Origin: Clostridia bacterium
GTDB lineage: Bacteria; Bacillota; Clostridia; Oscillospirales; CAG-272
DNA length: 64,000 nucleotides
Reading direction: 5' to 3'
Assembly: GCA_017456905.1 (NCBI GenBank)
Contig: JAFTIL010000013.1
Location: forward strand, 1 to 64,000
The translations under genes were made by a program, and so were the position numbers. This document shows, one piece after another, positions 52,569-62,214 of this stretch (the first letter of the stretch is position 1; every line of letters begins with the position of its first letter). The notes beneath the pieces were generated by a model. That model saw nothing but the letters and a program-made list of their open reading frames with translations. It was not told the DNA's origin and searched no databases.

Positions 52569-54008
52569 ATGGCAAAAGAAAAAATGGTAGAACAGATCAC
52601 CTCCATGGAGGAGGATTTCGGTCAGTGGTATACTGACGTGGTCAAAAAGGCCGAGCTGGTGGACTACTCCGGCGTTAAGGGCTGCATGATCATCCGCCCC
52701 TACGGCTACGCCATCTGGGAGAACATCCAGAAGGACCTGGACGCGCGCTTCAAGAAGCTGGGGCACGAGAACGTGTATATGCCCATGTTCATCCCCGAGA
52801 GCCTGCTTCAGAAGGAGAAGGATCACGTGGAGGGTTTCGCTCCCGAGTGCGCCGTGGTGACCATTGGCGGTCAGACCCAGCTCTCCGAGCGTCTCATCGT
52901 CCGTCCCACCTCCGAGACCCTGTTCTGCGAGCATTATAAGGACATCATCCACTCCTACCGCGACCTGCCCAAGCTGTATAACCAGTGGTGCAACGTGGTT
53001 CGCTGGGAGAAGACCACTCGTCCCTTCCTCCGCACCTCCGAGTTTTTGTGGCAGGAGGGTCACACCATGCACGCCACCGAGGAGGAGGCAAGACAGGAGA
53101 CTTTGCAGATGCTGAAGGTCTACGAGGACTTCTACCGCGAGACACTGGCCATCCCCGCCATCACGGGTCAGAAGACCGAGAAGGAGAAGTTCGCGGGTGC
53201 CGTGGAGACCTACACCATCGAGCCCATGATGCACAACGGCGTGGCACTCCAGGGCGGTACCTCCCACTACTTCGGCACGGGCTTTGCCGAGGCCTTTGAC
53301 ATCACCTTCACCGACCGCGACAACACCGTGAAGCACCCCCATCAGACCTCTTGGGGCGTGTCCACCCGTATGATCGGCGCCATCATCATGGCTCACGGTG
53401 ACAACAACGGTCTGATCCTGCCTCCTCGCGTGGCGCCCATCCAGGTGGTCATTATCCCCGCCGCTCAGCATAAGGAAGGCGTGCTTGAGGCCGCCAACGC
53501 ATTGAAGGATAAGCTTCTTGACGCAGGTCTGCGTGTGAAGCTGGACGACAGCGATAACTCTGCGGGCTGGAAGTTCAGCCAGTACGAGATGAAGGGCGTG
53601 CCCGTCCGCTTGGAGATCGGCCCCCGCGACATCGCCAGCAACTCCTGCGTGCTGGTCAGCCGCGTGACCAGAGAGAAGAAGTTCGTGTCTCTGGACAACA
53701 TCGAGGCCGAGGTTCAGGCTATGCTGGATCAGGTACACAACGAGCTGTCTGCCCGCGTAGAGCAGAACCTGGCCGAGAAGACCTTCGTGGCCCGCAACCA
53801 CGAGGAATTTTTGGACATCGCCGCCAACCATCCCGGCTACATCAAGGCCATGTGGTGCGGTGAGACCGCCTGCGAGGATCAGCTCAAGGACGAGACGGGC
53901 GGTGTCAAGTCCCGTTGCATCCCCTTCAATGAGGAAAAGCTCTCTGACGTGTGCGCTTGCTGCGGTAAGCCCGCCAAGCATATGGTGGTTTGGGGAAGAC
54001 AGTATTGA
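52569..54008 (+). CDS. proS: Prolyl-tRNA synthetase, archaeal/eukaryotic-type (ProRS type 3)
   Basis: Charges tRNA-Pro. Seen: class II motifs with [52 protein letters not shown], and [18 protein letters not shown], plus a C-terminal domain ending in a [11 protein letters not shown] zinc-like site and a terminal Tyr. At 479 residues it lacks the large editing insertion of the bacterial type, as usual for type 3. GAAAGGTAG precedes the ATG at 52569. Own promoter and terminator. Confidence 0.96.
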   Translation: MAKEKMVEQITSMEEDFGQWYTDVVKKAELVDYSGVKGCMIIRPYGYAIWENIQKDLDARFKKLGHENVYMPMFIPESLLQKEKDHVEGFAPECAVVTIGGQTQLSERLIVRPTSETLFCEHYKDIIHSYRDLPKLYNQWCNVVRWEKTTRPFLRTSEFLWQEGHTMHATEEEARQETLQMLKVYEDFYRETLAIPAITGQKTEKEKFAGAVETYTIEPMMHNGVALQGGTSHYFGTGFAEAFDITFTDRDNTVKHPHQTSWGVSTRMIGAIIMAHGDNNGLILPPRVAPIQVVIIPAAQHKEGVLEAANALKDKLLDAGLRVKLDDSDNSAGWKFSQYEMKGVPVRLEIGPRDIASNSCVLVSRVTREKKFVSLDNIEAEVQAMLDQVHNELSARVEQNLAEKTFVARNHEEFLDIAANHPGYIKAMWCGETACEDQLKDETGGVKSRCIPFNEEKLSDVCACCGKPAKHMVVWGRQY

Positions 54009-54020
54009 TGAAATCATGAT

Positions 54021-54055
54021 GGGTCGCTGTGTTGCACAGCGACCCGTTTTATTTG
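54021..54055 (+). terminator. Terminator of proS
   Basis: A perfect 11-bp stem GGGTCGCTGTG/CACAGCGACCC, loop TTG, then GTTTTATTT. Confidence 0.87.
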
Positions 54056-54088
54056 TATCGCTTTTGCGCCGATCCCCACATTTTACTC

Positions 54089-54117
54089 TTGCATTTCTCC
54101 CCCGAATATGCTATAAT
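54089..54117 (+). promoter_or_regulatory. Promoter of the SEDS gene
   Basis: TTGCAT (54089-54094), 17-bp spacer, TATAAT (54112-54117). Confidence 0.75.
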
Positions 54118-54157
54118 AAACTTATCTATACCATTCCGCGAGAAAGGAGGCGCCACC

Positions 54158-55288
54158 ATGCTGAAAAATATCAAAGCCAATCTGTCTCTGGGCATCCGCA
54201 GGGTGGATCCCGTCCTCCTTTTGTGCACCGTCGTGCTCCTGGGCATCAGCCTGCTGACCATATGGGGCGCGGTGGAAAATTTCGGCATGAGCAAGCTTCG
54301 TATGCAGCTTGCCATGGGCATTTTGGGGATCTTTGCCACCTTCGTGGTGGCCAATCTGGATTACCACGTCATACTGGACCGCCTTTTCTGGGTGCTGCTC
54401 GTTTTTTCAGCGGCCATCTTGGCTGTTACCCTGGGGGCCGGTGAGACAGGTGCCGGCATGGAGACCAGCAACAAAAGCTGGCTGACCATTCCCGTCATTG
54501 GTATCGCTATTCAGCCCTCGGAGTTTGTCAAGATCACCTTTATCTGTACCTTTTCCAAGCACCTCTGGACAGTCCACGACAAGATCAATCACCCCAAGGC
54601 CCTGCTGGGCCTCATGATCCACGCGGGGCTCATTGTGGGTCTCATCCTTCTGTCGGGAGACCTGGGTGTTGCCCTTGTTTATATGGTTCTGGTGCTCATC
54701 ATGCTGTACTGCTCGGGCCTCCATCTTTGGTATTTCGGCGGTGCGGCGGTAGTGCTTGTTTTGGCCTTCCCGTTCCTATGGGATTTCCTGGCAGGCTACC
54801 AGCAAGACCGTATCCTTGTGGGCTTTCAACCCGAGCTCGACCCTCTCGACCGAGGTTGGCAACCCTTGCTCAGTCGTCAATGCATTGAAAACGGCGGGCT
54901 TTTGGGCGTGGGGCTTTTTGGCGGCGGAGACCACGAGCAGTTGGCCGCCTCCCACACCGACTTTATCCTCGCTTCAGTTGCCGAAAAATTCGGCTTTGTG
55001 GGCGTGCTTTTGGTGATCGCGGCCTTGGTGGTCATGGTGATCCGTATTTTGTGGATCGCCCGCCGTGCCCGCCGCGATTACGGTATGTACCTCTGCGTGG
55101 GTGTGGCGGCGGTGATGGTAGCACAGATTTTGGAGAATGTGGGTATGTGCCTGGGTATTCTGCCCGTAGTGGGTCTGACGTTGCCCTTTGTCTCTTGCGG
55201 CGGATCCTCTCTACTGGCAACCTTTATGCTCATGGGGATCGTCCACTCGGTCAACGCTCATCGCCCCGGTATGAGGGCAGGCGAATGA
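54158..55288 (+). CDS. SEDS family peptidoglycan polymerase (FtsW/RodA/SpoVE-type)
   Basis: A polytopic membrane glycosyltransferase of the shape, elongation, division and sporulation family. Seen: about 9-10 membrane segments over 376 residues, GIAIQPSEFVKITFI (the conserved PSEF region), LLSGDLGVALVY, GWQPLLSRQCIENGGLLGVG and the C-terminal GLTLPFVSCGGSSLLATFML signature. RodA, FtsW and SpoVE cannot be separated by eye, and no partner PBP is adjacent. AAAGGAGGC precedes the ATG. Confidence 0.9.
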   Translation: MLKNIKANLSLGIRRVDPVLLLCTVVLLGISLLTIWGAVENFGMSKLRMQLAMGILGIFATFVVANLDYHVILDRLFWVLLVFSAAILAVTLGAGETGAGMETSNKSWLTIPVIGIAIQPSEFVKITFICTFSKHLWTVHDKINHPKALLGLMIHAGLIVGLILLSGDLGVALVYMVLVLIMLYCSGLHLWYFGGAAVVLVLAFPFLWDFLAGYQQDRILVGFQPELDPLDRGWQPLLSRQCIENGGLLGVGLFGGGDHEQLAASHTDFILASVAEKFGFVGVLLVIAALVVMVIRILWIARRARRDYGMYLCVGVAAVMVAQILENVGMCLGILPVVGLTLPFVSCGGSSLLATFMLMGIVHSVNAHRPGMRAGE

Positions 55289-55338
55289 TTTGTTTTTAGG
55301 CTTTTTTATCTTAATTTCAACTATTTTCGACAAAACTA

Positions 55339-55367
55339 TTGAAAAATATCATGAAAAGAGATATAAT
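55339..55367 (+). promoter_or_regulatory. Promoter of nagA
   Basis: TTGAAA (55339-55344), 17-bp spacer, TATAAT (55362-55367), 26 bp before the start. Confidence 0.78.
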
Positions 55368-55392
55368 TAACTGTCAGAAAGTGGGGCGCGTT

Positions 55393-56556
55393 ATGTCAAT
55401 TTTAATTCGCAATGCAAAGGTGTTCCGTGCCGAACGCAAAGATTTTACCCTTGGGGACGTGTTGGTTTCCGACGGGTTGATCGTCGCCGTGACCGAAGGG
55501 ACGGCCCTTGACGTTTCGGCTGATCCTCACGTAGAGATATTTGATGCACAGGGCCGCTATTTGATCCCGGGTCTTGTGGACGTTCATACCCACGGTCGTG
55601 CCGGGGGAGATTTTTCCACCGCCGACGAGACCATGCTGCGAAAGATGGCCAAAAGCTATCTTGCCTCGGGCGTGACTACCCTCCTGCCCACCCTGGCTTC
55701 TGCACCCCTGGAAGAGCTTTGCGCGGCAACCGAGCGTATTGAGGCTGTCCGTAAAGAGACTGAAGGCGATCCTGCTTATGCACGCTTTGCAGGTTTGCAC
55801 CTGGAGGGCCGCTATCTGAATCCCTCCAAAAGAGGCGCTCATGCGCCCCATCTGCTGTTTCCTCTGAACGCTGACGAGGCTGTCGATATCATGGACAGAT
55901 GCAGCGGTGTCAAGCATATTTCCGCCGCCCTTGAAATGGACGGTGGACGGGAATTTCTCGATTGCATGAAGGCTCGGGGGATCACCGTGGGCTTGGGACA
56001 TACCGCCGCTACCTACGCCGAGGCGATGGATGCCATCCAAGGCGGCATCAAATCTATGACCCACCTGTTCAATGCCATGCCTCCCCTCCATCACCGTGAT
56101 GGCGGAGCTGTCTGTGCAGGGCTTCTGACCCCTCACGTGTATTGCGAGCTCATCTGCGACGGCTATCATATTGCCCCTGAGATGGTGGCGCTGGCTTATC
56201 GCATGAAGGGAGACCACTTGACCCTCATTACCGACTCCATGGAGGCCACCGATTGTGCCGACGGCGAATATGCCATCGCGGGTATGCCTGTGATCGTCAA
56301 GGACGGTAAGGCCCGCACCATTGACGGTGCCATCGCCGGTTCTACGCTGTCTCTCTTGGAGGCCGTGAAGAACCTTACGATATTTGCCCGTATATCTCTT
56401 GGTGAAGCCGTTTACGCTGCCACTATGGCGCCCGCCCTGCAGGTTGGGCTGGCCGCCGAGATCGGCTCCGTATCCGAGGGCAAGCGTGCAGATCTGCTGC
56501 TGCTCAACGAGGATTTGGATATTTCTTTGATGATGCACGGCGGCGCGTGGGTGTGA
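55393..56556 (+). CDS. nagA: N-acetylglucosamine-6-phosphate deacetylase
   Basis: Removes acetate from GlcNAc-6-P in amino-sugar recycling. Seen: an amidohydrolase with LIPGLVDVHTHGRAGGDFS (metal HxH), HLEGRYLNPSKRGAH (metal Glu; the usual GPF is GRY), GLGHTAATY, MTHLFNAMPPLHHRDGG, and catalytic Asp in LITDSMEATD. It is 387 residues. The ATG at 55393 is chosen since in-frame ATGs upstream lie inside the promoter; the SD is poor (GTGGGG). NagB is not adjacent. Confidence 0.92.
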   Translation: MSILIRNAKVFRAERKDFTLGDVLVSDGLIVAVTEGTALDVSADPHVEIFDAQGRYLIPGLVDVHTHGRAGGDFSTADETMLRKMAKSYLASGVTTLLPTLASAPLEELCAATERIEAVRKETEGDPAYARFAGLHLEGRYLNPSKRGAHAPHLLFPLNADEAVDIMDRCSGVKHISAALEMDGGREFLDCMKARGITVGLGHTAATYAEAMDAIQGGIKSMTHLFNAMPPLHHRDGGAVCAGLLTPHVYCELICDGYHIAPEMVALAYRMKGDHLTLITDSMEATDCADGEYAIAGMPVIVKDGKARTIDGAIAGSTLSLLEAVKNLTIFARISLGEAVYAATMAPALQVGLAAEIGSVSEGKRADLLLLNEDLDISLMMHGGAWV

Positions 56557-56631
56557 TACCCAAAAAATTGTCGTTGTTGGATCGTATATTTTAATGTATA
56601 TGTAAATTAATGTGAAAGGAGGCCGTCGGCC

Positions 56632-57672
56632 GTGAAAAAGAAAGATATGGCTATGCCCAAGGGGATCTGTATGCCCGAGACCGCCGAAGCCTCTTTGGAG
56701 CATACCTCTCCCATGCTCCATCCTGCCGTTTATGCCGCGCCCCTCAAAAAAAGGGCAAGGGAAGTGCTGAACGGCCATCACGCCGAAAATCGATTGACCC
56801 TGATTTTGGGCCTCTTGATTGTTTTGGGGATAGGCTTTGCTATTCCCGCTATCCTGGACTGCCTTTTGCTGCTGGCTGAGATACTTGGCGCTTTATCGGA
56901 CGGGGGAGAGGTACTTTGGCCTGTTATCCTCTGTTATGCGCTGAGCGGCCTTGCTCTGTTGTTTATCACTCTGCCACTGCTGGCGTCATTGTACCGTTTG
57001 GCAGTGCTTATGACCCCTGTGAACGCGAAGGAAGGAGACGGCGTACCCCGTGTGAGGCTGTTTGAGCTTCTGTATCCCTTTACCTCGTCCCGCGCATATG
57101 GCAGAACGCTGTGGGTGGCCCTCAGGGGCGTTGGAGGCTTTTTGCTTACCTTCCTGCCCGGGGTTTTGCTGATCGCTTCGGCTTTCTGGTGGATCCCTCT
57201 GGTTTCCCAAGGCTTGCCTACGATCGTCTACGTTTTGCTATGGGTGACGGTAATTGCCGCTGCCTGTGTCTCCTTGTGGGGCATGGCTGTGTGGTCACTT
57301 AGATTATCGGGCTACGCCTACCTTGTTTTTTCTCACCCGGAAACAACGCTGTCCCAAGTGCGCCGTGAATTCGCGGTATGTCGCGGCTCGTATATTCTCC
57401 CGTTGTGGCTGCTCCTCAGCTTTGGCGGATGGATCGCCTTGTCGGTTGTGGCCGTATTTGTTCCCTTTGTTTTACATACTTGTCCCTATATGTTGCTTTC
57501 TCATGCCTCCTATGGGCGCTATCTTGCAGAGTCAAGCGAAGCTCACAAGATGAAAGACAGCCCCTCGTCTCCGTCGGGAAGCGTTGCTCGCGTCGAGGAC
57601 GCGCCCCTTCCTGCGTCCGCCGCGTTCTCCGAGATGCCCGATGCGGATAACGTTGCGGAGGCGATCGAATGA
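56632..57672 (+). CDS. Uncharacterised polytopic membrane protein
   Basis: Not recognised with confidence. 346 residues; a soluble N-terminus of about 50 residues, about six membrane segments (about 57-84, 97-125, 162-190, 194-222, 263-290 and nearby), and a Ser/Ala/Glu-rich cytoplasmic tail. There is a weak resemblance to DUF975-type integral membrane proteins. The start is GTG at 56632 with AAAGGAGGC upstream. The stop overlaps the start of the capsule-type epimerase by 4 bp, so the two are translationally coupled and perhaps act together in envelope polysaccharide synthesis (inference). Confidence 0.7.
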   Translation: MKKKDMAMPKGICMPETAEASLEHTSPMLHPAVYAAPLKKRAREVLNGHHAENRLTLILGLLIVLGIGFAIPAILDCLLLLAEILGALSDGGEVLWPVILCYALSGLALLFITLPLLASLYRLAVLMTPVNAKEGDGVPRVRLFELLYPFTSSRAYGRTLWVALRGVGGFLLTFLPGVLLIASAFWWIPLVSQGLPTIVYVLLWVTVIAAACVSLWGMAVWSLRLSGYAYLVFSHPETTLSQVRREFAVCRGSYILPLWLLLSFGGWIALSVVAVFVPFVLHTCPYMLLSHASYGRYLAESSEAHKMKDSPSSPSGSVARVEDAPLPASAAFSEMPDADNVAEAIE

Positions 57673-59723
57673 TGCATAAAACGTCAAATCAACCGACGGA
57701 GCGGCAGGATAAACCGTTAAACAGGAGAATTCCTTTTGGCAAGCGAAAATTGCTGTTGGTCATCATAGACGTGGCCTTCTATATTGCGGCTTATCTCGTT
57801 ACGATTTTTCTCTCGTCCATGTCAGTCAGTATGGGGCATTTCAGCTTTGAGCATTATTTGGCCAATGCGCTGATCCTGCTGGCGCTTCTCATGGGTTGCC
57901 GCGCGTTGTTCTCTGTCTATCAGAACGTGTGGCGATATCCCAACGTTCGGGCGTACCTTGCTATCGTTATATCGGATGTTCTGGCGGGGATGCTGTGTCT
58001 CGTGCTGACCCGTTTTCTGCCGGGCTTCAGAGCAACGTACATTGGCTTTGCCCAAAACTTTATTGTAGTCACGGTGTTTATTCTGACTACGCTTTTCAAT
58101 CGTTTTGCATATCAGCTTTTACATCAGCACCGCAATGCTACCAACGGCGCGCAGCGCGACAAACACGTGATCCCCGAGAAAATCGGTGTTGCCATTGTGG
58201 GCGCGGGACGGGTGGGCATAAAACTGGCAGAGGAATTGATCTATAACGCTTCATCCCCCTATCGCCCTGTTTGCTTTATTGAATGTGACAGAGGCAAGAT
58301 CGGTGCTAAGGTTTGTGGCCTCAAGGTTTACGGTGATGACGAAGCTATCATTGATCAGCTCAAGAAAATGCCTGTGCAGGAGATCTTTATTGCCCTGCCC
58401 AATATTACCTCCGAGCACGCGGCCATTCTTTACCAGTTCTATAGCCAAACGGGGTGTAAGGTCAAGCTGTACGATCTTCCCATGAAGGATGCAGATATTG
58501 ATCCTGAAAGCGAGAACGAGGAAGAGACGGCCCAAACGGCCAAGCGTCAGCTTCGCGAAATACGCATCGAGGACCTGCTGTTCCGCAATTCCATGGTGGT
58601 CGAGGATAAGCGTGTGAACGCCTACTATCGTGGCAAGACGATTTTGGTTACGGGCGGAGGCGGATCCATTGGCAGTGAGCTTTGCCGCCAGATCGCAAAA
58701 TGCAGGCCCCAACGGCTGATCATCCTTGATATATACGAAAACAATGCATACACCATCCAGCAGGAGTTGATCAGCAAATATGGTGAAAAATTGAACCTGT
58801 CCGTAGAGATTGCTTCTGTCAGAGACGTTGTACGCCTTGAGGCTATCTTTGAGGCTTATCGCCCCCAGATCGTCTTTCACGCGGCTGCCCATAAGCACGT
58901 GCCTCTCATGGAGCATAGCGCCGGTGAAGCCGTAAAGAACAACGTGATGGGCACTTACAACACGGCGAACGTGGCCGAAAAGTACGGTGCCGAGAAGTAT
59001 ATTCTGATCTCTACAGATAAGGCCGTCAATCCCACCAACATCATGGGTGCATCCAAGCGTATGTGCGAGATGGTGGTGCAGTGCCGCGGCGACAGTAAGA
59101 CCTCCTTCTCTGCGGTGCGTTTCGGTAATGTCCTGGGCTCCAACGGCTCGGTGATTCCCTTGTTTCGCGAGCAGATCGAAAAGGGCGGTCCGGTTACCAT
59201 TACGGACAAACGTATCATCCGCTATTTTATGACCATTACTGAGGCTACCCGCCTGGTCATGAGCGCAGGCTCTATGGCAAAGAGCGGCGAGCTGTTCATT
59301 CTGAACATGGGTAAGCCCGTACGTATTCTGGATCTGGCAGAGACCATGATCAAGCTGGCGGGTCTGACACCGTACGTAGACGTCGACATTGTGGAGATCG
59401 GCCTCCGCCCAGGAGAAAAGCTCTACGAGGAGCTGATCATGAAATCCGAAACCTTTTCCGAAACCGAAAACAGTCTGATCTTTATTGAAAAAGACACCCC
59501 TTGTACCCGCGCTGAGGTAGAGAAAAAATTAGACATCCTGCGGAAAGTGGTGAATGCATCCGAGTCCACGTTGGAGGCATCCAAAATCAAGCGGGCGATG
59601 AAAGCCGTCGTGCCTACCTATCGGGATCCCGAGGAGGTTAATAAGATCTTTGATGACTCTGAGGAGAAAAAGCTTTCCGAGGATGCCGAGCCCGCAGTTG
59701 CGGCAGTCACAGAAAACAAGTAA
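57669..59723 (+). CDS. CapD/FlaA1-type nucleotide-sugar 4,6-dehydratase/epimerase
   Basis: A 684-residue membrane-anchored extended short-chain dehydrogenase. Seen: four N-terminal membrane segments (about residues 19-150), a first nucleotide-fold domain with VAIVGAGRVGIKLAEEL (about 173-190), then a catalytic domain with ILVTGGGGSIGSELCRQI (about 325-342), HAAAHKHVPLMEH, NVMGTYNTA, ISTDKAVNPTNIMGASKRM (active-site region with MGASK) and FGNVLGSNGSVIPLF. It probably makes UDP-4-keto-6-deoxy sugars for surface polysaccharide. The family is usually about 600-640 residues; the C-terminal tail is extra. Confidence 0.92.
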   Translation: MMHKTSNQPTERQDKPLNRRIPFGKRKLLLVIIDVAFYIAAYLVTIFLSSMSVSMGHFSFEHYLANALILLALLMGCRALFSVYQNVWRYPNVRAYLAIVISDVLAGMLCLVLTRFLPGFRATYIGFAQNFIVVTVFILTTLFNRFAYQLLHQHRNATNGAQRDKHVIPEKIGVAIVGAGRVGIKLAEELIYNASSPYRPVCFIECDRGKIGAKVCGLKVYGDDEAIIDQLKKMPVQEIFIALPNITSEHAAILYQFYSQTGCKVKLYDLPMKDADIDPESENEEETAQTAKRQLREIRIEDLLFRNSMVVEDKRVNAYYRGKTILVTGGGGSIGSELCRQIAKCRPQRLIILDIYENNAYTIQQELISKYGEKLNLSVEIASVRDVVRLEAIFEAYRPQIVFHAAAHKHVPLMEHSAGEAVKNNVMGTYNTANVAEKYGAEKYILISTDKAVNPTNIMGASKRMCEMVVQCRGDSKTSFSAVRFGNVLGSNGSVIPLFREQIEKGGPVTITDKRIIRYFMTITEATRLVMSAGSMAKSGELFILNMGKPVRILDLAETMIKLAGLTPYVDVDIVEIGLRPGEKLYEELIMKSETFSETENSLIFIEKDTPCTRAEVEKKLDILRKVVNASESTLEASKIKRAMKAVVPTYRDPEEVNKIFDDSEEKKLSEDAEPAVAAVTENK

Positions 59724-59734
59724 CGATATCCGCA

Positions 59735-59774
59735 AACAACACCGTACCATTCCCCCGCGCGGTGTTGTTTTTGA
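59735..59774 (+). terminator. Terminator of the CapD-like unit
   Basis: Stem AACAACACCG/CGGTGTTGTT (59735-59744 with 59760-59769), then T4. Confidence 0.78.
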
Positions 59775-59789
59775 AGAAAGGAGGGGCCC

Positions 59790-60845
59790 ATGCGCCCTGT
59801 GAATAGAACTCTTATGGCCGTTCTTTGCCTGTCCCTCGCCTTGCTTATGGTTTGCGTTGGGCTGACGGGTTGTTCAGGCGAATATCTCAATCCTGACGGA
59901 ACCGTAGGCACCAAGGGCGAAGGCTATACCGAAGCACCTGCTGACTCTGTGGGAAGCGGACAGATCAGCTTGGAAACCGAAAAGCAAACAGGCGGCTCGC
60001 TGGTCATCGGCGGTCAGGATCCCGAGGAAATGTTTAAAGATTCCCCCCATGTTATGCACGCAGAATTCCTCAAAACCGGAGAATCAGACAGCATACTCAT
60101 CCGTATGGACAATACTGTGGTGCTGGTGGATACCGCTGACAGCGACGACTACGGTGCGCTGAAGACGAAACTCACGAGCCACGGTATCACTGCCATCGAC
60201 TATCTCATCATCACCCACTTTGATAACGACCATATCGGCTCGGCGGCAGGCATCATCAAGGATTTTGATGTAAAGCAGATCTACACGCCCGATTATATCC
60301 GCGATTCGGGTCTGTATCGCAGTATGATGTCCGCCATCGAAGCGAAAGGGCAGGGAACCACCTTGCACCGTGTCACAGAGGACGTGGAGATCACCCTGGA
60401 CTACGGCCGCCTGTGGCTCAACCCCACCCACCTGTACCCTTCGGGCGAGGTGTTGGGCCATGACAGCCCTGACGCGGCGGTGGAGGAAAATAACTTTTCG
60501 CTGATCACCTCTGTCTATTTTGGCGAAGTGTCACTGCTTCTCTTGGGAGACGCTGAGGAGGATCGCATGGCCGAGTTCAACGCCTTGTTCTCGGAAGGGA
60601 ACTACCCCACCTATACATTGGTCAAGACACCCCACCACGGCAGCTATGATAAGAACTTGGGCGCAAGCCTTTCGGCCATCCGTCCTCGCTACTGCGTGGT
60701 CATGACCGACACCGAAAGCAAGGTGGAGGCGGGGCTGGTCACCTCCATGCGGGCGTCGGGCGCGGCGGCCTATTACACCTACAACGGTGAGATCACCTTC
60801 TCCACCGATGGAAGTGCTACCAAGCGGCTGCTGACGCAGAAGTAA
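59790..60845 (+). CDS. Metallo-beta-lactamase-fold lipoprotein (ComEC C-domain-like)
   Basis: A 351-residue surface lipoprotein. Seen: signal peptide with lipobox LTGCSG, a linker, and an MBL-fold domain with LVDTADSDDYG, THFDNDHIGSAAGI (metal motif), SLLLLGDAEEDRM and KTPHHGSYD, as in the stand-alone ComEC/Rec2 C-terminal domain. It lacks the ComEC membrane channel, so a DNA-uptake role is not implied; a nuclease or phosphodiesterase acting outside the membrane is possible. AAAGGAGG precedes the ATG. Confidence 0.85.
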   Translation: MRPVNRTLMAVLCLSLALLMVCVGLTGCSGEYLNPDGTVGTKGEGYTEAPADSVGSGQISLETEKQTGGSLVIGGQDPEEMFKDSPHVMHAEFLKTGESDSILIRMDNTVVLVDTADSDDYGALKTKLTSHGITAIDYLIITHFDNDHIGSAAGIIKDFDVKQIYTPDYIRDSGLYRSMMSAIEAKGQGTTLHRVTEDVEITLDYGRLWLNPTHLYPSGEVLGHDSPDAAVEENNFSLITSVYFGEVSLLLLGDAEEDRMAEFNALFSEGNYPTYTLVKTPHHGSYDKNLGASLSAIRPRYCVVMTDTESKVEAGLVTSMRASGAAAYYTYNGEITFSTDGSATKRLLTQK

Positions 60846-60894
60846 AATTCAACCACCCGTTCAAAAATTCAACCCAAACTGAACAACGCGGTTA

Positions 60895-60944
60895 TTGAAA
60901 AAGCGCTTGTCATCTGGTATAATCATATCAGAACAAGCGCTTGT
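60895..60944 (+). promoter_or_regulatory. Promoter with repeated operator-like palindromes before the XRE gene
   Basis: TTGAAA (60895-60900), 17-bp spacer, TATAAT (60918-60923). The spacer begins AAGCGCTTGT (60901-60910), and a perfect palindrome ACAAGCGCTTGT (60933-60944) covers the start region. The two AAGCGCTTGT units are 34 bp apart, near three helical turns. Autoregulation by the XRE protein is the likely reading. Confidence 0.65.
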
Positions 60945-60967
60945 TACTTTTTATCTGGAGGTATTCC

Positions 60968-62035
60968 ATGAATATTACTTTAAATGAGCAACTGAAAAAG
61001 CTACGAAAGAAGAAGGGCAACACCCAAGAAGATTTGGCCAATCATCTGGGGATCACGGTGCAGGCGGTGTCCAAGTGGGAGAGAAACGAGGGCTACCCCG
61101 ACATCACCCTCCTGCCCGCCGTCAGCGCGTATTATAACGTCAGCATCGACGAGCTGCTGGGCGTGGGACAGGCAGAGCGAGAGAAAAAGATCGAGGCGTA
61201 TCGTGAGAGGGATACTGTTCTGTTCCGTGAGGGTAAGAGCACCGAGAGGGTGGCTTTGCTTCGTGAGGCCTTGGCTGAGTTTCCCAATGAGATGCGCCTG
61301 GTGTATGACTTGATGTATGCGTTGAGAGCCGAAAATGGTGCCGAAAACGCTGATGAAATCATTGAACTGGGTGAACGAATTCTGGATGAGTCTACCGATA
61401 ATCACATACGAGGTGGAGCCATTCAATCGCTTGCTTTTACCTACCAAGGAAAAGGAGATAACAAAAACGCAAAGAAGTACGCGCAGATGGCAGATACCAT
61501 GTGGGTCAGCAATGAGATGCTTATGATGAATCTATTGGAGGGAGAGGAGGCCGTCAAGCATTGCCAAGGTATGCTGTGCAGCTTTTGGGATATGATGTAC
61601 TCGGTTACAAACGTCATCACGTGGCAGGGTGGATATGGCCCCGAGGATGCCATCAAATGCCGTCAATTTATGCTGGACTGCTTCAAGCTTCTTTATCCGG
61701 ATGAGAATTACGGCTTTTACCATTGCCGTGTCTCTGACCTCTATCACCGTCTCGGCAACAACTATATGTGGCTGGGGCAAGAGGATCAGATGTTTGATAG
61801 CTTTGAAAAGGCTGCCGAGCACGCGGTTAAATACGATACAAGGGGCAGCGGCAAGTATACTGCCTTTATGGTGAACCGCCTGAGTTATTCCGTGGATGAG
61901 GCGGTGAAGGACTATACGGAAAACGACTCTGCTCTTCTCCTGCGGGATTTTAAGGGCGAGGCTTACGCCGCCTACCACGACCATCCCCGCATGAAGGCCG
62001 TCATGGAGAAGCTCTCCGAGGTGGCGGTGTTTTGA
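60968..62035 (+). CDS. XRE-family transcriptional regulator with C-terminal sensor domain
   Basis: A 355-residue DNA-binding protein. Seen: an N-terminal XRE helix-turn-helix (LKKLRKKKGNTQEDLANHLG, then VQAVSKWERNEGYPDITLLP, about residues 9-50), then a long helical region that reads like tetratricopeptide repeats (about 95-280), a possible peptide or partner sensor. TGGAGG precedes the ATG at 60968. The promoter carries two AAGCGCTTGT sites. Flanking genes are on their own promoters, so targets other than itself cannot be named. Confidence 0.85.
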   Translation: MNITLNEQLKKLRKKKGNTQEDLANHLGITVQAVSKWERNEGYPDITLLPAVSAYYNVSIDELLGVGQAEREKKIEAYRERDTVLFREGKSTERVALLREALAEFPNEMRLVYDLMYALRAENGAENADEIIELGERILDESTDNHIRGGAIQSLAFTYQGKGDNKNAKKYAQMADTMWVSNEMLMMNLLEGEEAVKHCQGMLCSFWDMMYSVTNVITWQGGYGPEDAIKCRQFMLDCFKLLYPDENYGFYHCRVSDLYHRLGNNYMWLGQEDQMFDSFEKAAEHAVKYDTRGSGKYTAFMVNRLSYSVDEAVKDYTENDSALLLRDFKGEAYAAYHDHPRMKAVMEKLSEVAVF

Positions 62036-62037
62036 TC

Positions 62038-62105
62038 GTAGGGGAGGGGTCTCCCCTCCCGAAACAGCGTCTGAATACGGGCGGGAGGCGCAACGCCTCC
62101 CCTAC
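62038..62105. repeat. Short inverted-repeat element (GTAGGGGAGG ends)
   Basis: Ends GTAGGGGAGG (62038-62047) and CCTCCCCTAC (62096-62105) are perfect inverted repeats. Each half also folds on itself (GGGG-TCT-CCCC; GGGAGGCG-CAA-CGCCTCCC). A 68-bp non-coding miniature element; only one copy is seen here. Confidence 0.6.
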
Positions 62106-62113
62106 AAAAAAAC

Positions 62114-62158
62114 AAGAACCCGACGCAAGCATCACTGCTAAAGCGCCGGGTTCTTTGC
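62114..62158. terminator. Terminator between XRE gene and rlmI
   Basis: Stem AAGAACCCG/CGGGTTCTT (62114-62122 with 62147-62155), then T; it lies between convergent genes. Confidence 0.7.
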
Positions 62159-62214
62159 TCAATTTATATTAACAGAAAATTGAATAATTAACAATACATA
62201 GAATATATGTGGCA

